Assembly: GCF_000003195.3 (NCBI RefSeq)
Contig: NC_012872.2
Location: 56,959,695 to 57,023,694, forward strand
Length of the DNA: 64,000 bases
From: Sorghum bicolor
Lineage: Eukaryota > Streptophyta > Magnoliopsida > Poales > Poaceae
Direction of reading: 5' to 3'
How positions within the stretch are numbered: position 1 is the first letter of the stretch; each line of letters begins with the position of its first letter. Below are positions 46,801 to 59,145 of the stretch, piece by piece. The translations under genes were made by a program, and so were the position numbers. The notes below the pieces were generated by a model. The model worked only from the letters and a program-made list of their open reading frames with translations, was not told where the DNA came from and did no database searches.

Positions 46801-47843
46801 AGCCTTCCAAGTTCGATTTTTATGATCCAAAAACACCTTTCTTCACTGCACCCCGGTACTTGCCTCCGACACAATTGGACAAGTGCAAGGTATAGGTCTT
46901 ATGGAGCACAATTGTTACCTCAGAACAGGATGTTCGCATACTTGAAGACTTGTTTTTCTCCTCCACAGATCAAAGATGCATCTATCTCAGATGGTTGCTT
47001 ACTGAGAGAATGCAGCATCGAGCATTCTGTGATTGGAGTCTGCTCACGTGTCAGCTATGGATGTGAACTCAAGGTACATCTCTGCCAATGTGTATGCTGA
47101 TTTTTATACATTCTCTTGCATCAAATTTGATTCGAGCCACCACAATCAGTGCAACTGCAAGCTTCTAGTATTGATATAATATTCAATCTGTTTAGCACGT
47201 GAACACCTCAATTCTTGTTGTTACTGTACATCCCACCCAATCCCAGAGGCCCAGATTACCACGACATGAATACAAGAAGAATGTTGAACCCAGATCTAGA
47301 GTTTCTTCTGTTTGGTGGTACTGTTGCAAATTGGTGGTGATTCATTTTGTTTTTGCACTTTCTGATAACAACAGGACTGTGTGATGATGGGAGCGGACAT
47401 CTATGAAACTGAAGAAGAAGCTTCAAAGCTACTGTTAGCTGGGGAGGTCCCAGTTGGAATAGGAGGAAACACAAAGATAAGGTGAGTATTGGATGTGGAA
47501 CAACATTGTATATGTATAACGACCGGTAGTTCCCAAATATCACACTCACTGACACCTGATGGTATCCTCTGATGATTTCCAGGAACTGCATCATTGACAT
47601 AAATGCTAGGATTGGGAAGAACGTGGTGATCACAAACAGTAAGGTGAGCAAGCGCACCTACATGGGCGCAGAAACTTGTGTGCTCATCTATCCATTCCAA
47701 TGCTGGTGTGTGACCATGCGTTGTTCCACTCTTTGTGACAGGGCATCCAAGAGGCTGATCACCCTGAGGAAGGGTACTACATAAAGTCTGGAATTGTGGT
47801 GATCTTGAAGAATGCAACCATCAAGGATGGGTCTGTCATATAA
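43879..47843 (+). CDS. ADP-glucose pyrophosphorylase large subunit (Shrunken2 orthologue)
   Basis: Fifteen coding exons (43879-44082, 44563-44685, 44950-45120, 45352-45441, 45533-45619, 45703-45758, 45862-45955, 46122-46234, 46303-46375, 46545-46625, 46803-46889, 46969-47073, 47375-47481, 47583-47643, 47742-47843) join in frame to 517 residues. Together with the small subunit, the enzyme makes ADP-glucose from glucose-1-phosphate and ATP, the committed step of starch synthesis; the Sh2-type large subunit acts in the endosperm cytosol. Landmarks: [12 protein letters not shown] (91-102), FEKPKG (264-269), and the C-terminal beta-helix ending in [11 protein letters not shown]. The N-terminus ([14 protein letters not shown]) lacks an obvious plastid transit peptide, in line with the cytosolic cereal form. 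The sequence follows the maize Sh2 protein closely in length and order. A TATA box and non-coding exon lie upstream. One point of note is GDQLYQMNY (212-219), where I recall Arg rather than Gln in maize. Confidence 0.97.
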
Positions 47844-48635
47844 ACCGGGTGCCTGTGCGCCTGCAAAACAAGAACCTACAATGGTATCACATCGATGGAT
47901 CGTGTAACCTTGGTAGGGAAGAGCCGCTTGCCAGAAAGTCCAGCGTTCGGGCGCAAGATGCATAGCCTGGCATGCTGTTCCTTGAACCTTGGTACAATGT
48001 ACTAATAAGCTGCCCTGGAAGTTGCAGCAAACAAACCTTTTATGAACCTTTGTATTTCCGTTACCTGGTTTGGATTAACTCTATCTTTCATCCTGTGCTA
48101 CTAAAATTTCCGTGTTTTTCTAATTTGCTGCTGCCTCTGGGATCTGGCTACGATGACCGATGAACTCCTGTCCATTGGTTCAGCACTTCAGCTCTGCTCG
48201 TTAGAAGCAAAGGAATTCAGCCGTGTCTGTCGTCCTCGGCTCCTCGCCATACGCTCTTTTTGCAGAGTGTAGCGAGTTCGCATCCTCCTATTCCCACACT
48301 CGGCCCACTCTTCTCCATGTCGATCTCAGTCGTTGGCTTCCATGCAGACAAGCTAGAGCAGGGCATCCTTTCTTCTGCCGTGGCCCCGGGATAAGAGTGA
48401 GTTCCCGCCACAATGCGTTCCCTTCGATGCCTCGCTCTACACGGGATTTCTGGCATACGCGGGCAGTGTGTGCCAGTGTCGGACTTTCCATCCGATCGAG
48501 GACCACGGAATCGATGAAGCTCATGCCTGGGTGGTTCTGTGCTTCTTCGCATTTAGTGCAAAAGGTACCTGGAATCCCGGGGTCATCTCGGAATGAGGAG
48601 CATCCATGTGTGTGTGTTTAGGTACTCAAACCTTA
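47844..48635 (+). other. Sh2 3' region
   Basis: The first about 200 bp are the likely Sh2 3' UTR, with AATAAG at 48003 as a possible polyadenylation signal. 48215-48600 is moderately GC-rich with open frames on both strands but no recognisable domain. Confidence 0.45.
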
Positions 48636-48975
48636 GACCCTGTTTAGATTGGAGATAAAAAATTTTTTGGATGTCACATCGGATATGTCGGAAGGATGTC
48701 GGAAGAGATTTTTAGAAACTAATAAAAAACAAATTACATAGCGGAAACTGCAAGACAAATCTATTAAGCATAATTAATATGTCATTAGCACATTTTGGTT
48801 ACTGTAGCACTTAAGGCTAATCATGGACTAACTAGGCTTGAAAGATTCGTCTCGCGATTTTCAACCAGACTGTGTAATTAGTTTATTTTTTTATATACAT
48901 TTAATGTTTCATGCATGTGTCCAAAGATTCGATGGGATGGATGAAAAATTTTTGGGTGGGAAACTAAACAGGGCC
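48636..48975 (+). mobile_element. MITE of the GGCCCTGTTTAG family
   Basis: A 340-bp element with ends GACCCTGTTTAGATTGG and AAACTAAACAGGGCC and perfect TTA duplications (48633-48635 and 48976-48978). Same family as 34863-35174. Confidence 0.8.
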
Positions 48976-48978
48976 TTA

Positions 48979-49934
48979 GACTGTAGTCCTATCACGTCAG
49001 ATATTTAACACTTATAACACTAATTTGAAATATTAAAATAGACTAATTACAAAACTAATTCTACAGATAGAGACTATTTTTTTAATGAAATTATTAAGTC
49101 TATTTAGTATACGATTTGACAATGTGATGTTACGGTAAGTATATGCTAATGATAGATTAATTAGGCTTAATAAATTTGTCTCGCAAATTAGTCTTTTGTG
49201 TAATTAGTTTTATAATTAGCTCATATTTAGTACTTTTAATTAGCATCCGAATATCCGATGTGACAGGGACTAAACTGGATTCAGACGCCCAACAGTGGGA
49301 GGTTGAATGTGACCCCGAGTCGAGGCACCGCTACACATCCTTATCCAGATCCAGTGAGACGATCGCATGCGAGGTGTCGTTCTCCTCTTGTAACTTAGAT
49401 CCAGCTAGTCCTAAACCTTCAATCTCATCTTTCAAATTTACTAATCTCTAGGAGTTAGTTGGACACATCTAGCGGAGTTCTCCCTCTCGATCGTTTGCGA
49501 TAGTTGTAAGGTAGCCCCCAAAGTTTAGATCGCGATGCAGAATCAACGTAGAGGCAGTTAAAAGTTGGTTTGGTGCGGGCCGTAGTTGTTTTGGATCAAG
49601 TAGGCAAGGCCATGTCGTCGCATACGTGCTAGTGAGTAGTGACAATGTTCGCAAAGGAAGGAGGTGACATTTGATAGAAGCTAGGGGACGAAGATGCTGT
49701 TAGGGTTGAAGAATAGCAAGAGGTGGCACCAAAGTAGTAAGAATAAGAAGCAACATATGTTCATATGGCAGCATCAAGATGAGACGCAGAAGAAGAATTA
49801 TGAGTAGCGGGGTCTGATGAAACAGGATGCCCATGTAGCTAGTGAGAAAACAGGGGAGCTTCCATCCACATGCAAGCAACACCCAAGAGGTACAATCCGA
49901 ATCCGAATCCTAGAGTTGATTTTGAGATATGTTT
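48979..49934. other. Intergenic region with a decayed MITE
   Basis: 48985-49270 has inverted features (GTCAGATATTTAACACTT ... TAGTACTTTTAATTAGC, ATATCCGATGTGACAGGGAC) of an old element related to the preceding family but without its termini. The remainder shows nothing that I can name. Confidence 0.4.
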
Positions 49935-50169
49935 CAGTGGTAGATCCAGAATAAAAATTTAGGGGGGCTAAGTTCGATCTGTTCAAAAGACACAAAGTCG
50001 TGGTTTTGCCAAAACTAAGGCCTAAAGCTCCACTTCATGCCATCGTCTTCAACCTCAAGCTCCTCCAAACCTTTTCCTATGGTTAAAATTTCAAGGGAGT
50101 TGAGGAGGGGCTCCATGGACATAGACGTGGTAGGGGGGGGGGGGCAACCCGGTTGCAGATCCGCCTCTG
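49935..50169 (+). mobile_element. Small element with CAGTGG(T)AGATCC ends
   Basis: A 235-bp segment whose ends, CAGTGGTAGATCCAG and GCAGATCCGCCTCTGG, are imperfect inverted repeats, with GGGGGGC and GGGGCTCC inside. The layout resembles hAT-type MITEs of grasses. No target duplication is obvious. A G run (about 10) lies near 50135. Confidence 0.5.
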
Positions 50170-50179
50170 GTTGTCTTAT

Positions 50180-51118
50180 AAGTCATACCATGAGATTGTT
50201 GTAGAATGCATTGTAATATGTGTGGTCTGAGCAATCATGTGACATATGAATGCAAAAAATGTCTCCATAGAGTCATGGGTTAGAATCATGTGCAACTTAG
50301 GTCAAAGATAACAACCTTTTCTTTATTATGGAATGCATAGATGCTAGGGTCTCTAAGGAGAAAACAAGCACTACATTTTATTACTATGTTGAGTGGGTAA
50401 GTTACAGCCAAACAGATTGAGCAAGAATTCATGAATTTGGTTGGGAGTGATAGTTGGAGATTAAGTGCCAAGGAAGTGGCAATGAACAAATTTGTCATCG
50501 ACTGTACTTAAAATAAGCCACAGACAACTGAGTCAGCTATTGCTTCTTTGTCTCTTCTCACAAATTACTTTTTAAGTAGCTGGCTACGGCTTATTTTAAG
50601 TGCAACCGAACATCCTAATGATAATGCCAAGATGGTTAAAGATTGGGCTTAAGTGGATGTACATATTAGCATTGGACCTTTGGACCCCAATTATTGGAAC
50701 CAAAGGGAATCTACAACATGCACTGTTTAGGGTGAAAGGAATTCCTACCGACTAGAGATCAATTTAGCTAAGGTTAGAGGGTTGGTGGGAAAGGTGACCG
50801 AAACTTATAAAAAGTTCAGATTCAGACTTGACTACATAAGAATGAAAATCGCATATAGAGACTTTGGAAGGGTTCTTAAATCTGCATAAAGTACTTTGGG
50901 AAAGTTTTTTCATGACTTCTAGTTTGAGAGGGAGATACTTGAGAAGCAATCTTCTGAAGGTGGAGATCAAGATTGGAAATAGTGGAAATCAGCCTCCAGC
51001 AAAAAGATCAAAGCTAACTAGCCATGTAAAGAATGTATCAAAAGGTCATCATTATAATGATGAGAACAATGTAAATAAGAATGGTGACGATGGACATAAT
51101 AAATCCAATTTAGTTTAA
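50180..51118 (+). pseudogene. Decayed retroelement coding remnant with CCHC zinc knuckle
   Basis: Fragments of one coding region can be followed in order despite several stops and frame changes. They are a zinc knuckle with spacing C-X2-C-X4-H-X4-C at about 50207-50248 (CNMCGLSNHVTYEC), a stretch around 50400-50500 (AKQIEQEF, LSAKEVAMNKFV), and a later stretch around 50770-50860 (KVRGLVGKVTE, RLDYIRMKIA). A basic, Lys-rich tail follows (to 51118). The order is like the gag-like/ORF1 proteins annotated as unclassified retrotransposon proteins in grasses. It is not functional: at least four in-frame stops and an inserted MITE (50506-50604). Confidence 0.55.
50506..50604 (+). mobile_element. Short MITE inside the retroelement remnant
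   Basis: About 99 bp with inverted ends GTACTTAAAATAAGCCAC and GGCTTATTTTAAGTGC, interrupting the decayed coding region. It therefore inserted after the retroelement became resident. Confidence 0.6.
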
Positions 51119-51978
51119 GAGAAGTTCAAGTCGAGTTCCTCAGCCTATCCAACACGTTCCTTGTCAGGGGTATAGAGTATGTCGAGTGCCTTACTGCCCC
51201 CACACATCGGTAGAGCCAGCTTGACTCGAGCCATGGAAGCACCATGGTAAGATGAGACAACTCACATGGTGCTAGTCACGTAGCTGCAACCGTGCAATGT
51301 AGGGTGCTACCAAAACATCATGCTAACTGATGTGTTCCTAGCAACTTGATCTCTTATCTTCCTCCTCTCCTTCTATTCTTGTTATTATAGTGAATTCTTG
51401 CATACGAATTAGATTGGTAAGATGGAGATATGAGACATTTTTTTGCGAGCGAGATATAAGACATAGAGCTAATTAAAAAAAAACCTCTTTCTAATTTTTA
51501 GTATTATCTTGGCATGGCTCTAGCTTCTCGTTATAGTGCATTGAGGAGATGAAATTGTAGCAAGAAGACAGAGCCCGCAAAGCCAAATATAGTGACTTCA
51601 ATCGTACTCCTAATTTATTTTGAAAGAAGAGAGAAGAACATCTTCTGGCTACACATGTACCAGACATGAACTTATATTTTTTTTCTTTTTATTACAAATA
51701 AATGTTCATTTGGTTATTGTCTATACTCTTGGCAAATCTATACATCTGCACATTCACATAATTTATATGTTTACTCATATAGCTCAACAATACTAGCATG
51801 GTCCATATAATTAATCCTAGCTTCGCATTCGTAACTCATGTATTTGTTTCGATGTATAGGGTTAGGACGATGGATTAGGAATTCCTCCTATCCCACCGAT
51901 TCTAATTTACTGTGCGAGCTGAGCCTTCACTTTCTCACCATATTTCACTGGAGCTAAGCGTATGCTATGAAAACCAAC
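51119..51978. other. Intergenic region
   Basis: No coding region, RNA or complete repeat recognised. The sequence is of average to low GC. Confidence 0.45.
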
Positions 51979-52657
51979 TAACTATGCAAACTATACAAAT
52001 TCTAATTAAGCGCACACGATTCTAATCCAATGGCTTCCGGTGGAGGTGGGACAATTAACCACTTAAACCCTCCCACCAATCCAATCTTATTTATTTTTTT
52101 CAACTCACCCTCCGTTACTCCGTTTCTCCGTTACTCCAACTCACGCGCGTCGCCTCTTGTACGGCGCCGCCGCCCTCACGCGCCCGCGAGACCCCTCCAC
52201 TCCCGACGCTGCCGAGGCCGAGGCCGCGTCATGCCTCGCGCTACGCAGCGGCCGTGCATGCCGCCGGTGGCAGCAGCGTTGTCGGCGTGCGGCCTGAGGA
52301 CGAGCAGCAGGCCGCGGCGCCACTGTAGGTCAGCCCCTCCGACGATGGTGCGGCACCGCCGAGGCCGCGGACAAGCAGCATGCGTACGACAGCCTCTGGC
52401 GCAGGAGCGCAGGCCGGGTGCTCGGTCTCGGTGCCCGCCAACAGGTCTGCCACGACGGGCGGACGACGGAGGCGGAGATGCCGCCGTCGCGAGCGGCAGA
52501 TACCAGTGCCGCCGACGACGTTGTGTAATGAATAAGATTGGATTGGTGGGAGGGTTTAAGTGGTTAATTGTCCTACCTCCACCAGAAGCTCCACCAGAAG
52601 CCATCGGATTAGAATCGTATATACTTAATTAAAGTTTGTATAGTTTGTATAGTTAAC
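51979..52657. mobile_element. Element with about 110-bp terminal inverted repeats and GC-rich core
   Basis: The left arm (about 51979-52093) and right arm (about 52530-52657) are reverse complements over more than 100 bp, including AACCACTTAAACCCTCCCAC and GATTCTAATCC(A/G)ATGGCTTC. The right arm carries a small GCTTCTGGTGGA duplication. The core, 52140-52520, is strongly GC-rich and open in several frames. Long TIRs around a gene-like GC-rich core are typical of Mutator-like elements that have captured host sequence (Pack-MULEs), but I could not confirm a 9-bp target duplication. Confidence 0.6.
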
Positions 52658-55600
52658 GCTTCCAAAGTTAAATTTAAATGTGTTCCACCACATCCACGGC
52701 TCTTAGGGAAAAGAAAAAACCCTTAAGCCCTCCTGTAGCGGGTGGATGCGGCTGCATACTGGTGGAGCGCAGGAGCTCCCTGATAACAGTAGTCAGCATC
52801 GCCGATTCCACCCTTTATCTCCTCCCGTCCGCTCCGTTTTTCCTCTCCCGTCCACCCCGCGTGGCGCGTCCTCACTCCCGTGCGGCAACTGGGACACTGG
52901 GTCTGGGTGCGCCGGCGCCCTACTCCATTCGCCTGCGGCCCAGGCGTTCGTCGCGTCCTTCGCCGGCGACGAGCACCCAGCCACCCACCAGGTACCCTTT
53001 CACTCGTCCCTGCTGTGCGAAACTGGGCACTCGAACCAGTAAGCTATTTGGCAATTTTTGTTCGGATCTGATCTAATTACAATGTATCCATGCCTGCTAA
53101 CTTCAATTTTTTTTTAATTTTCTTTACCAAAAAAAAAGCGTACAAGGGTACACCCATGTCTCTGCTCCTCTGCCCCTGGATTCCACGTCTAGCAGCATTG
53201 CTTTTGGCTATCCATTTCGGGTCATAATTGGTGTCAGTATCACCCGTATGTTGAAGGGTGTTAGTTAGGCTTGCAAAGGGATCGGTGTGGGGGTGCTCCT
53301 AATCCTGATCCGCGAATCCGTTTACTCAATTTGAGGGTCTGGGGTCAATCCGTCCGTTTATTTTTTTCTGGCAATGAAGATCCGTGCGCATCTAGGTTTG
53401 GCCCTCTCTTCACTTGTTCGTTAAGGACTGTCTTCACCCTGAAGTTTGCAAACAGAGCAACAGACCTGAAACTAGCAAGTTGAGATTTCTGCTCAATCGT
53501 GTTGCTTTCAACTTCTCTGTGCATGCAAAGCACAATGCACACTCAATGACTAAATATAGAAGAGAAAATAAATAAAATTATAAAAAGTTAGTATTGAACA
53601 AAGATTAACAAATTACAGTTTCTTCGACAAGGATTTGATAAGAATGTTAGTAAGCCAATGCAGTTTAACACCAACTGGATTTGATCAAAATGTTATCAGA
53701 TCTCCTACAGCAACACTTGTCTCTTGGAACCAGGAGCTATCTACAAAAGAAAGTGAACAAATATTGAGCAATCATAGACAGTACATGTAACATTTCCTTG
53801 CATAAACATGAAAGATTTGGTTAGTGATCACTATCCTCAGGAAGGTTAGTGAAGTCTGCTTTTGAGAGTATTTTCATGCAGCCATTCGTAAATGTGTTTC
53901 GACAACGGAGCTTAAACAATGGGCATTGACCTTCTGAGCAATGGTGTCCAACTTGCCAAGAGCCTTCTTTAGTAATAGGTCACTTGAGATGCCTGAGGAT
54001 TAAAGCTCACAAAACAAGTTAACAATATCAATCAGTTAGGAAAGAAAGAACTCTTTCACTGGCTTTCAATAAAAGCTGGACCAAGCGGTCTGTTATCTAA
54101 AGAAAATCAGTTAGGAATGGAAGATACTGTCCAAGTTGATCAATTTGGCCACTTCTCTTGTCTGACACCCTGCATATCTACCTTACTGTCTAAGAAAAGG
54201 GCAACCAACCTAGGAAAGTCGGCAGCTAGCTAATTAGGACAGAATATGAATACTACCTAACCTAGATAGGTGGTAAACACAAGGATTACTCTAACATAGC
54301 CTTCTGTAATGCATGGCGATGTGCAGTACACACTACAGACACCTACCTTGGTTTTGGTTTGATCCTTGAGGCTCTGATCTGTCGGCACATGCACATTTTT
54401 TCAGAGTTCTTGCCAGGTGAAACAGAGTTGCATGCCAACTAGTAGAAACAATAATTCATACATGCTACAAATCCTTAATGAAACCAACCAAGTGCAGGTG
54501 CTTCAGATATTCACTACACATGCTTAAAGTGACCTATTAGAAGAAAGTTGTGTTCCCCACACGTTACAATCTGCTCATTTAAGCAACTGAATTTTGATCC
54601 AGAAATGAACAACAATGGATTTGGCCCATCATTAATCAGTTGAACCAAAGCACCAACTGCAATCGATCTGAATAATAAAATACTTTGCAGGTTCATAGCT
54701 GAAACGCCTCTTAACAGAAGCCACATGACAAACATAACTAAATAAGCTCATTTCAGCTACTGAGTTTTGATGTTCCAGAAATGAATAACAATGGATTTGT
54801 AAACTTGATGCTGATCAGGAAAACTCAAAAGTCTCCTGCTATACATAGAAGCAAGTAGAAGCAGTGAATTTCAAATTCACACTCATATAATCATATTTAA
54901 CAACTTGCAGGTATTGTACAAACATTTTTTTTGAAAGAAAAGGTAGGAGCTCCGCTGCTCAATTAAGTGTAGAAAAGAGAGTGTTTTACAGTTTATGACA
55001 CTGCAGGTTAAATTGTCATGCAAAACTAAAAGAACAGGTTATATACAAGAGAGGTTGAACTTTCAGTCTGAATCATGTCATCAGACAATCTAATTATCTT
55101 AGCCGAGAGCATTACCACAATAAAAACTCATGGCAGCTTGCTAACCAGTCATACAGGTTTGGTTTTGAGATCTGGAGCTATTCACAGCTTGGGTATAATT
55201 AGATGTTTTTTTTTGGATATTTGTGTAATCCAGAGTGCTTGTAACGTATTCATGTACCCAGCTTTTTATCTAATATAATTCTTCTTTAGCACAAAAAAAA
55301 CCCTACCCAAACTGAAATCAAGGATAATCCAACCAGACAGGACATCACATTGTTCTTGGATGATTCCAAGCAAGATATTACTTCAAAAGGAAGTGGAAAA
55401 AGTTTTATTTTAGTTTGCTCTCTTGAGGTTCCCTCAATAGTGAAGGTGGTGGATCCACTTCAAAGAAAGCTAGCAAAATCCACCAAGAAATCTAGAAATG
55501 AAAACCTAGCATCTCTACTGATCCTCTAATTGAACCAACCGAACATCTAGAAAGAAAAACGAAGCATGTTTTGGATCTTCAGGGTCTCAGGGAACGGGAG

Positions 55601-56005
55601 GGTGGAAGGAGGCACCTTTTGGACATGTTCGGTGGTGATTACGGTGGTCAGGGTCATCACTAGCGCCTGCATCTGCAGAGGCATCTCTTCTCAGCCACGA
55701 ACGGGGAGGTCGCAAGTGAGGCGGAGGGGAGCGGACACCACCACTCATGAGCGGGGCGACGGTCAGCCCGCTCCGAACCATGGGCTCCATCTAGGAGCGG
55801 CGTGTTTGGGAATGGGTCGACTGCCCCCCTTGCATGATAGTATGCCAGTGTTCCATGCTTGCTGTTCTCTAGTATTACAAGTTTCTAAGTGTTCATTCGT
55901 ATTTCATAATGAAACATTAGTTCAAAAAATAGGCTTGAGTGTTATGTTCTCAATCTTCTTTATTTTTCCTGGTTAGGTTGTCTATATTTCCTTCCCCTTT
56001 TGAAA
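52658..56005. other. Intergenic region between the long-TIR element and gene X
   Basis: 52720-53045 is GC-rich with open frames and a donor-like CACCAG|GTACCC near 52991; it could be a non-coding or coding first exon, a gene fragment or part of the neighbouring element. 53050-55560 is AT-rich and unassigned. 55585-55830 is a GC-rich block that may belong to the promoter or leader of gene X; an acceptor (CCTGGTTAG) ends at 55977, 29 bp before its start codon, so a non-coding 5' exon is likely. Confidence 0.4.
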
Positions 56006-59000
56006 ATGGATCATAGTTCTGACGAAGATTCAGAAATAAGTGATTCTGAGATTGATGATTATGAAGGAAAAGTTTATGCAAGTCTGATGTCTGGAGGTTT
56101 AAAGGTAAAGAATAACGGAGAAAATTACAGTTGTCTCTTCTGTAGTAGCAAGAAGAAGAATAATTACAGTAAAAGTAGTCTAGTTCAGCATGCCTCAGGA
56201 GTAAGTGCAGCGCCTAATCGGAAGGCAAAAGAAAAAGCAGCCCATCGTGCCCTCTTCAAGTATTTGAAGAATGATCTTGCTAAATCATCTGAACCACAGC
56301 CACTTGTAATTCCTGTGGAGCCACAACCTCTTCAGAACAGAGATGAGAAGTTTGTGTGGCCCTGGATGGGCATCCTAGTTAATGTGCCTACTGAATGGAA
56401 GGATGGGCGCCAAATTGGAGAAAGTGGAAATCGTTTGAAGGAGCAACTATCACACTTTTGCCCACTGAAGGTCATCCCGTTATGGACTTTTAGAGGTCAT
56501 ACAGGAAATGCTATTGTTGAGTTTGGAAAGGACTGGAATGGTTTCAGAAATGCACGTACCTTCGAAAGTCACTTCGCGGCTGGAGGATTTGGTAAGAAGG
56601 ACTGGACTGGAAAAAAGAACCAAGGATCCGAGCTCTATGGATGGCTTGCACGAGCTGAAGATTACAATTCTCCAGGAATAATAGCAGACTACTTGAGAAA
56701 AAATGGCGACTTGAAGTCTGTTAATGATCTTGCAAAGGAAGGAGCACGTAAAACTGACAGGCTTGTTGCTAATTTAGCTAACCAAATTGAGGTAAAAAAT
56801 AGGTACTTACAGGAACTTGAAAGCAAATACAGTGAGACAACTGCATCACTTGAGAAGATGATGGGGCAAAGGGAACAACTTCTCCAGTCATACAATGAAG
56901 GTTTGTGTTATTCTTTTTGCTACTTTTTTTTTCACATGGGTCTAGTTGTATTTCCAGTTCTCTATCATCAGCAGCTGTGAAGTTTCATTTGAAAGATCAA
57001 TTAATAAGCATAACCATTACCAGAAATTAGCAAGATGCAGCAGCTAGCTCGCAGGCATTCTCAGAAGGTCATTGATGAGAATCAAAAGCTGCGTTCTGAA
57101 CTTGAGGCAAAAATGAATGATCTTGATGTGAGATCCAAGCAACTTGATGAGCTTGCAGCGAAAAGTGATTATGACAGAAGGAACCTTGAGCAGGAGAAGC
57201 AGAAGGTGTGCGATTTCTTCCATCTTTCCGTCTTTAAAAGAATGTTAGAGTTGATTTCCTTAGTGTCATATTAGTTTGAGACATGTTAGATAATATTTCT
57301 TTTCTGTTAGCACTTCTTCATATTAGATATCTTCGTATCTTCCATTTTGATAAGGTTGTATCAGTTAAATATCCATGCAAATTTGTGCTTTGTTTTTGCT
57401 TGAACTCAGAATGCTATCAAATCGAGTCATCTTAAATTGGCAACATTGGAGCAGCAGAAAGCTGATGAGAATGTGTTGAAGCTTGTGGAAGAACAAAAAG
57501 TATGTACCTTGGCTTCCCCTTCTATGATATGATGCTGTAGGTTTTGAACAATGTGTCCTATGGTAGTCTTACTATATGGAAACTACAGAGAGAGAAACAT
57601 GCTGCGTTGAAGAAGATTCTGATGTTGGAACAACAATTGGATGCAAAACAAAAGCTTGAATTAGAAATACAGCAGTTGAAGGGCAAACTAAAAGTGATGG
57701 AGCATATGCCAGGTGATGAAGATTCAGCGTCAAAGAATAAAATTAATGAGTTGAGTGAGGCATTGCAAGAAAAGATAGATGAACTGGATGGAATGGAGTC
57801 ACTTAACCAAACTCTGGTCATCAAAGAAAGCAAAAGCAACATTGAACTGCAAGAAGCTCGCAAAGAGCTAGAAAATGTATGTTGTGTCACTAATAAGATC
57901 TATGTGACTAATATTGTTCATCAGATTTCATGTTTATTCATCTTTTGTTCTACGGCATGCTCCACAGGGCTTGCTTGATCTTTCAGGTGGGCAGGCACAT
58001 ATAGGAATCAAGAGAATGGGAGAGCTTGATCTGAAAGCATTTTCAAAGGCATGCCAAAAGGAGCGCACAGAAGATGCAGAAGTTACTGCTGCCTTTCTTT
58101 GTTCAAAGTGGGAGGCTGAAATAAAAAATCCTGACTGGCACCCTTTTAGGGTTGTCACAGTTGATGGAAAGGAGATGGTATGAGTCTTCACTTTTAGCTA
58201 CTTCCATACATGTCCCTAGCTTTGTAGCCTTCTCCTTCCGTCCCACAATAAGTGCAATTAGTTTTCAAACTGTCTCAAAATAAGTGTTTCTAGCTTGTGC
58301 ACCACCTAGCACTAGAGGGCTTAGTTGCCCTCTGTTTCCAAAGAATAATCATTGCATGTTGGGACACTTTTTATAGGGGCATATATGTCATGTCCTAATA
58401 ACACTGATCTACCCAAATAATCGTAGAACTGCACTTACTGTCGGACAGAGTATAATTTCCTCCCTGAATCGTACAACTGCACTGTCCTATCCTGTCAAGT
58501 AGAAGTTGTTAATTTCCTCCATGAATCATCAGATCTCATACCTTGTATGAGTATTGTTTAGTGCTACATCCTGTACTTTATCTCTCCCTCCCTCTCTCCC
58601 CCCAAAAAAGAAACAGGGGTGGGGAGATACCTTATGTTTCAGTTGTAGTAACTACCTGCGGTCATGTTTCAAAAAAAAAAAAAAAAGGAAAAGAAAAAAC
58701 AAACCTACTTGCGGTCATGTACAGGCAATGATATGGATGCTGACCTGTAACCTCATTAGTTTGAGTGCTATTTGTATGATTGTATCCTTCGTTTCCTGTT
58801 TAATTTAGTGAACTGTGCATCCTCGATCACTGTCCAATCTTACGGATACCTCACATTTTGTAAACATGCATTGGGTTATACTACCTTATCTAACTCTAAG
58901 CGGCGCATGCTGTAATGTAGGAGATAATCGAGGACGACGCAAAGCTTCGAGCACTCAAAGAAGAACATGGAGAAGAAATCTATGCACTGGTGACAAAGGC

Positions 59001-59145
59001 GCTGCTTGAAATCAACGAGTACAAGTCTAAAGGCAGTTATCCTGTGGGTGAGCTATGGAACTTCAAAGAAAACCGGAAGGTGACTCTGAAGGAAGCTGTC
59101 CAGTTTGTGCTGAGACAGTGGCGAACAAACAGGAGGAAGCGATAA
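56006..59145 (+). CDS. XS/XH-domain protein (gene X; FDM/IDN2 family)
   Basis: Six coding exons (56006-56900, 57024-57205, 57410-57499, 57589-57876, 57968-58177, 58921-59145) join in frame to 629 residues. In order: an acidic N-terminus, a zf-XS finger ([13 protein letters not shown] ... LVQHASG ... AAHRAL, about 45-90), the XS domain ([20 protein letters not shown] onward, about 113-225), a long coiled coil (about 240-480, heptad Leu with many E/K/Q), and a C-terminal XH domain ([14 protein letters not shown] ... [13 protein letters not shown] ... [20 protein letters not shown]). XS binds double-stranded RNA with a 5' overhang; XH mediates complex formation. Arabidopsis FDM1 and IDN2 act in RNA-directed DNA methylation. 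XS was named after 'gene X' beside Sh2 in rice, which fits this location. The start follows a 5' intron acceptor at 55976-55977. Confidence 0.93.
58230..58455 (+). mobile_element. Stowaway-like MITE in the last intron of gene X
   Basis: The segment begins CTTCCGTCCCACAATAAGTG and ends CACTTACTGTCGGACAGAG, with loosely inverted ends, and lies in the intron between the fifth and sixth coding exons. Boundaries are approximate because the ends are degenerate. Confidence 0.45.

Noticed and set aside
52030..52632. 200-residue plus-strand frame as a gene
   Set aside because: It runs from one terminal inverted repeat into the other, so it is part of a transposable element rather than a stand-alone gene.
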